From: Streptomyces coacervatus
GTDB lineage: Bacteria; Actinomycetota; Actinomycetes; Streptomycetales; Streptomycetaceae
Assembly (NCBI RefSeq): GCF_029223485.1
Contig: NZ_JARHTP010000001.1
Span: 620,001-684,000, forward strand
Direction: 5' to 3'
Length of the DNA: 64,000 nucleotides
Both the position numbers and the translations under genes were made by a program. Shown in pieces: positions 61,833-64,000 of the stretch. Below the pieces are notes generated by a model, which worked only from the letters and a program-made list of their open reading frames with translations, ran no database searches and was not told the origin of the DNA. Within the stretch, counting starts at the first letter, position 1. Every line of letters begins with the position of its first letter.

Positions 61833-63023
61833 ATGAAGGCTGTGACCTGGCAGGGGAAGCGGGACGTGCGGGTGGAGGACGTGCCCGATCCGAGGATCCA
61901 GGAGCCGACCGACGCCGTCATCCGCATCACCTCGACGGGGCTGTGCGGCTCCGATCTGCATCTGTACGAGGTGCTCACGGCGTTCATGACCCCGGGCGAC
62001 ATCCTCGGACACGAACCGATGGGCATCGTCGAGGAGGTCGGGGCCGGGGTGCCGGACCTCGCGGCGGGCGACCGGGTCGTGGTGCCGTTCCAGATCGCCT
62101 GCGGCAACTGCTGGATGTGCCTCACGGGGCTGCCCACGCAGTGCGAGACCACGCAGGTGACCGGGGAGGGGATGGGCGCCGCCCTGTTCGGCTACACCCG
62201 CCTGTACGGCGCGGTGCCGGGCGCCCAGGCCGAGTACCTGCGCGTGCCGCAGGCGCAGTACGGCCCGATCAAGGTCCCCGAGGGGCCGCCCGACGACCGT
62301 TTCGTGTACCTCTCCGACGTCCTGCCCGCCGCCTGGCAGGCGGTCTCCTACGCGGGTGTCCCGGAGGGCGGCAGCGTCGCCGTACTCGGCCTCGGGCCGA
62401 TCGGTGACATGGCCTGCCGTGTCGCCCAAGTGCGCGGCGCGGAGCGGGTGTTCGGGGTGGACCTGGTCAGCGAGCGGCTACGACGGGCACATGCGCAGGG
62501 TGTGGAGACGTACGACCTGAGGAGCTTCGACAGCGAGAAGGAACTGGTCGCCGCGATCCGCGACCGGACCGACGGCCGCGGCCCCGACGCCGTGATCGAC
62601 GCGGTCGGCATCGAGGCCCACGGCAGCGCGGCCGCACGACTGGCCCAGCAGGCCTCGGCCCTGCTGCCCCAGAAGATCGCAGGCCCGCTCACCGAACGCT
62701 TCAGCATCGACCGCCTCGCCGCCCTGCACACCGCCATCGAACTGGTCCGCCGCGGCGGCACGCTCTCTCTCGTCGGCGTCTACGGCGGCACGGCCGATCC
62801 GCTGCCCCTGCTCACCATGTTCGACAAACAGCTCCAGATCCGCATGGGCCAGGCCAACGTACGCCGCTGGAGCGACGAGATACTCCCGTATCTCACGGAC
62901 GAGGACCCCCTCGGCGTCGACGACTTCGCCACCCACCGGCTGCCGCTCAGCGACGCGCCGCACGCGTACGAGATGTTCCAGCGCAAGCAGGACGGCGCGG
63001 TCAAGGTGCTCATGAGCCCCTGA
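61833..63023 (+). CDS. Zinc-dependent alcohol dehydrogenase (formaldehyde dehydrogenase-like)
   Basis: 396 residues. Start AVTWQGKRDVRVEDVPDPRI, catalytic zinc Cys in STGLCGSDLHLYE, GHEPMGIVEEVG, structural zinc lobe CGNCWMCLTGLPTQC with four Cys, and cofactor fold VAVLGLGPIGDMACRVAQ. The long insert around ~120 (TQVTGEGMGAALFGY) and the extended end suit the glutathione-independent formaldehyde-dehydrogenase-like subgroup. ATG 61833 has GGAGGGAG upstream at 12 nt. Isolated gene with a downstream hairpin. Confidence 0.9.
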   Translation: MKAVTWQGKRDVRVEDVPDPRIQEPTDAVIRITSTGLCGSDLHLYEVLTAFMTPGDILGHEPMGIVEEVGAGVPDLAAGDRVVVPFQIACGNCWMCLTGLPTQCETTQVTGEGMGAALFGYTRLYGAVPGAQAEYLRVPQAQYGPIKVPEGPPDDRFVYLSDVLPAAWQAVSYAGVPEGGSVAVLGLGPIGDMACRVAQVRGAERVFGVDLVSERLRRAHAQGVETYDLRSFDSEKELVAAIRDRTDGRGPDAVIDAVGIEAHGSAAARLAQQASALLPQKIAGPLTERFSIDRLAALHTAIELVRRGGTLSLVGVYGGTADPLPLLTMFDKQLQIRMGQANVRRWSDEILPYLTDEDPLGVDDFATHRLPLSDAPHAYEMFQRKQDGAVKVLMSP

Positions 63024-63039
63024 GCCGGCCCAGGGGCTC
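63014..63039. terminator. Hairpin overlapping the dehydrogenase stop codon
   Basis: GAGCCCCTG (63014-63022) pairs with CAGGGGCTC (63031-63039), 9 bp, loop AGCCGGCC. The dehydrogenase TGA (63021-63023) is inside. It is between two convergent genes and suits both. Confidence 0.7.
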
Positions 63040-63043
63040 GGAG

Positions 63044-64000
63044 TCAGCCGAGGATCTCGCCCAGGTCGTAGCGCAACGGCTCCTCCAACTGCGCATAGGT
63101 GCAGCTCTCCGGGGTCCGGTCCGGGCGCCAGCGGCGGAAGCGGGCCGTGTGCCGAAAGCGCGCCCCGTTCTCCATGTGGTCGTACGCCACCTCGGCCACC
63201 CACTCCGGCCTCAGCGGCACCCAGGACAGGTCCTTCTTCCCCGACCAGCGGCTGGGCGCGCCGGGCAGCCGGGCCGTCTCATGGGCGGCCTCGTCGGACC
63301 AGGCCGCCCAGGGGTGCCCCTCGGCGTCCGCCATCCGCAAGGGCTCCAGTTCCTCGACCAGCTCCGCGCGCCGCTTCATGGGGAACGCGGCCGACACGCC
63401 CACGTGCTGCAGGGCGCCCCGGTCGTCGTACAGGCCGAGCAGCAGTGACCCCACGATCGGGCCGCTCTTGTGGAAGCGGTAGCCCGCGACGACGACGTCC
63501 GCCGTGCGCTCGTGCTTGATCTTGAACATGGCGCGCTCGTCCTGGAGATAGCGCCCGGTGAGCGGCTTGGCGATGACACCGTCCAGGCCCGCCCCCTCGT
63601 ACTGCTCGAACCAGCTCTGCGCCACGTCGATGTCGGTCGTCGCGGGCGCGAGATGGACCGGCGCGGTGACATCGGACAGCGCCCGTTCCAGCAGCGCCCG
63701 CCGGTCGGTCAGCTCCACGTCCAGCAGCGACTCGTCCGCGAGCGCCAGCAGGTCGAAGGCCACGAAGGACGCGGGGGTCTTCTCGGCGAGCATCCGCACC
63801 CGGGAGTCGGCGGGGTGGATGCGCTCCGTGAGCGCATCGAAGTCGAGGTGGCCCTCCCGCGCGATCACGATCTCCCCGTCCAGCACGCACCGCTCGGGCA
63901 CCCGCTCCTTCAGCGCTGCGACGACCTCGGGAAAGTACCTGGTCAGCGGCTTGCCCGTTCGACTGCCGAGCTCGACCTCGGCCCCGTCGCGAAAGACGAT
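63044..64000 (-). CDS. ATP-dependent DNA ligase (partial, N-terminus outside the window)
   Basis: 319 codons, ending in a stop at 63044 and open to the window edge. Seen: FRDGAEVELGSRTGKPLTRYFPEVV (the post-lysine segment with motif Ia), motif III CVLDGEIVI, motif IV GLDGVIAKPL, and motif V MFKIKHERTADVVVAGYRFH. The C-terminal OB domain runs to PLRYDLGEILG. The catalytic Lys motif should lie just beyond 64000. It is of the actinobacterial LigC type (LigD-ligase-like) used in repair. It converges with the dehydrogenase gene. Confidence 0.92.
   Translation of the reverse strand: MVFRDGAEVELGSRTGKPLTRYFPEVVAALKERVPERCVLDGEIVIAREGHLDFDALTERIHPADSRVRMLAEKTPASFVAFDLLALADESLLDVELTDRRALLERALSDVTAPVHLAPATTDIDVAQSWFEQYEGAGLDGVIAKPLTGRYLQDERAMFKIKHERTADVVVAGYRFHKSGPIVGSLLLGLYDDRGALQHVGVSAAFPMKRRAELVEELEPLRMADAEGHPWAAWSDEAAHETARLPGAPSRWSGKKDLSWVPLRPEWVAEVAYDHMENGARFRHTARFRRWRPDRTPESCTYAQLEEPLRYDLGEILG

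Overview
The window is chromosomal DNA from a high-GC actinomycete, almost certainly a Streptomyces. Third codon positions are strongly G/C-rich, GTG and TTG starts are common, and many genes overlap by ATGA/GTGA. The regulators are typical of the genus (TetR, LacI, SARP with NB-ARC and TPR, ECF sigma, PucR, LuxR-type ATPase), many exported proteins are present, and a pcaIJFHGBL operon faces a MarR regulator as in S. coelicolor. No rRNA, tRNA, CRISPR array, insertion sequence or phage gene was found.

Layout. 1-3.4 kb: a TetR regulator (cut by the window edge) diverges from a CocE/NonD hydrolase, followed by a Gfo/Idh/MocA oxidoreductase. 3.4-4.5 kb: a decayed, A/T-richer patch with an alpha/beta-hydrolase remnant and a small cupin gene. 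4.5-17.8 kb: an L-arabinose and arabinan region, all on the minus strand: araB-araA-araD, a secreted GH93-like exo-arabinanase with a lectin domain, a GH42 glycosidase, a sugar ABC importer without its own ATPase, and a LacI-family regulator. Tandem 14-bp operators stand in front of both araB and the LacI gene. 18.1-21.3 kb: a TetR gene diverges, across a perfect 19-bp palindrome, from a rhomboid-like membrane protease and a beta-lactamase-fold serine hydrolase. 21.3-22.8 kb: gene debris, including a beheaded MmyB-type regulator.

22.8-29 kb: a translationally coupled flavin monooxygenase, SDR and aldehyde dehydrogenase operon, then an AraC/OruR-type regulator and an MFS exporter. 29-32 kb: a PucR regulator diverges from an acyl-CoA ligase. 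32-38 kb: a cell-wall group (NlpC/P60 hydrolase with two SH3-like repeats, ECF sigma factor, VanX-type dipeptidase, large SARP regulator) with a partial duplication of the SARP tail in front of the dipeptidase gene. 38-43 kb: exported proteins (a lipoprotein, an I36-like inhibitor, a Tat-exported phospholipase C) and a LURP-one/scramblase-like protein. 43-46 kb: a PAP2 lipid phosphatase and DMT transporter operon diverging from a TetR gene across a long inverted repeat.

46-52.4 kb: a DUF2510 membrane protein, anmK with an MHS-type transporter (cell-wall sugar recycling), and a LuxR-class ATPase regulator whose 3' end is frameshifted, probably by a small deletion. 52.4-60.7 kb: an SDR and the complete protocatechuate branch of the beta-ketoadipate pathway (pcaI, J, F, H, G, B, L) with divergent pcaV. 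60.7-64 kb: a DUF3048 lipoprotein, a zinc alcohol/formaldehyde dehydrogenase and an ATP-dependent DNA ligase cut by the window edge.

The window is mostly catabolic and surface functions, each under a local regulator with a visible operator. I see no wholly unknown system. The points most worth a second look are the tandem arabinose operators, the rhomboid/serine-hydrolase pair, the SARP tail duplication within the cell-wall group, and the frameshifted LuxR-class regulator.
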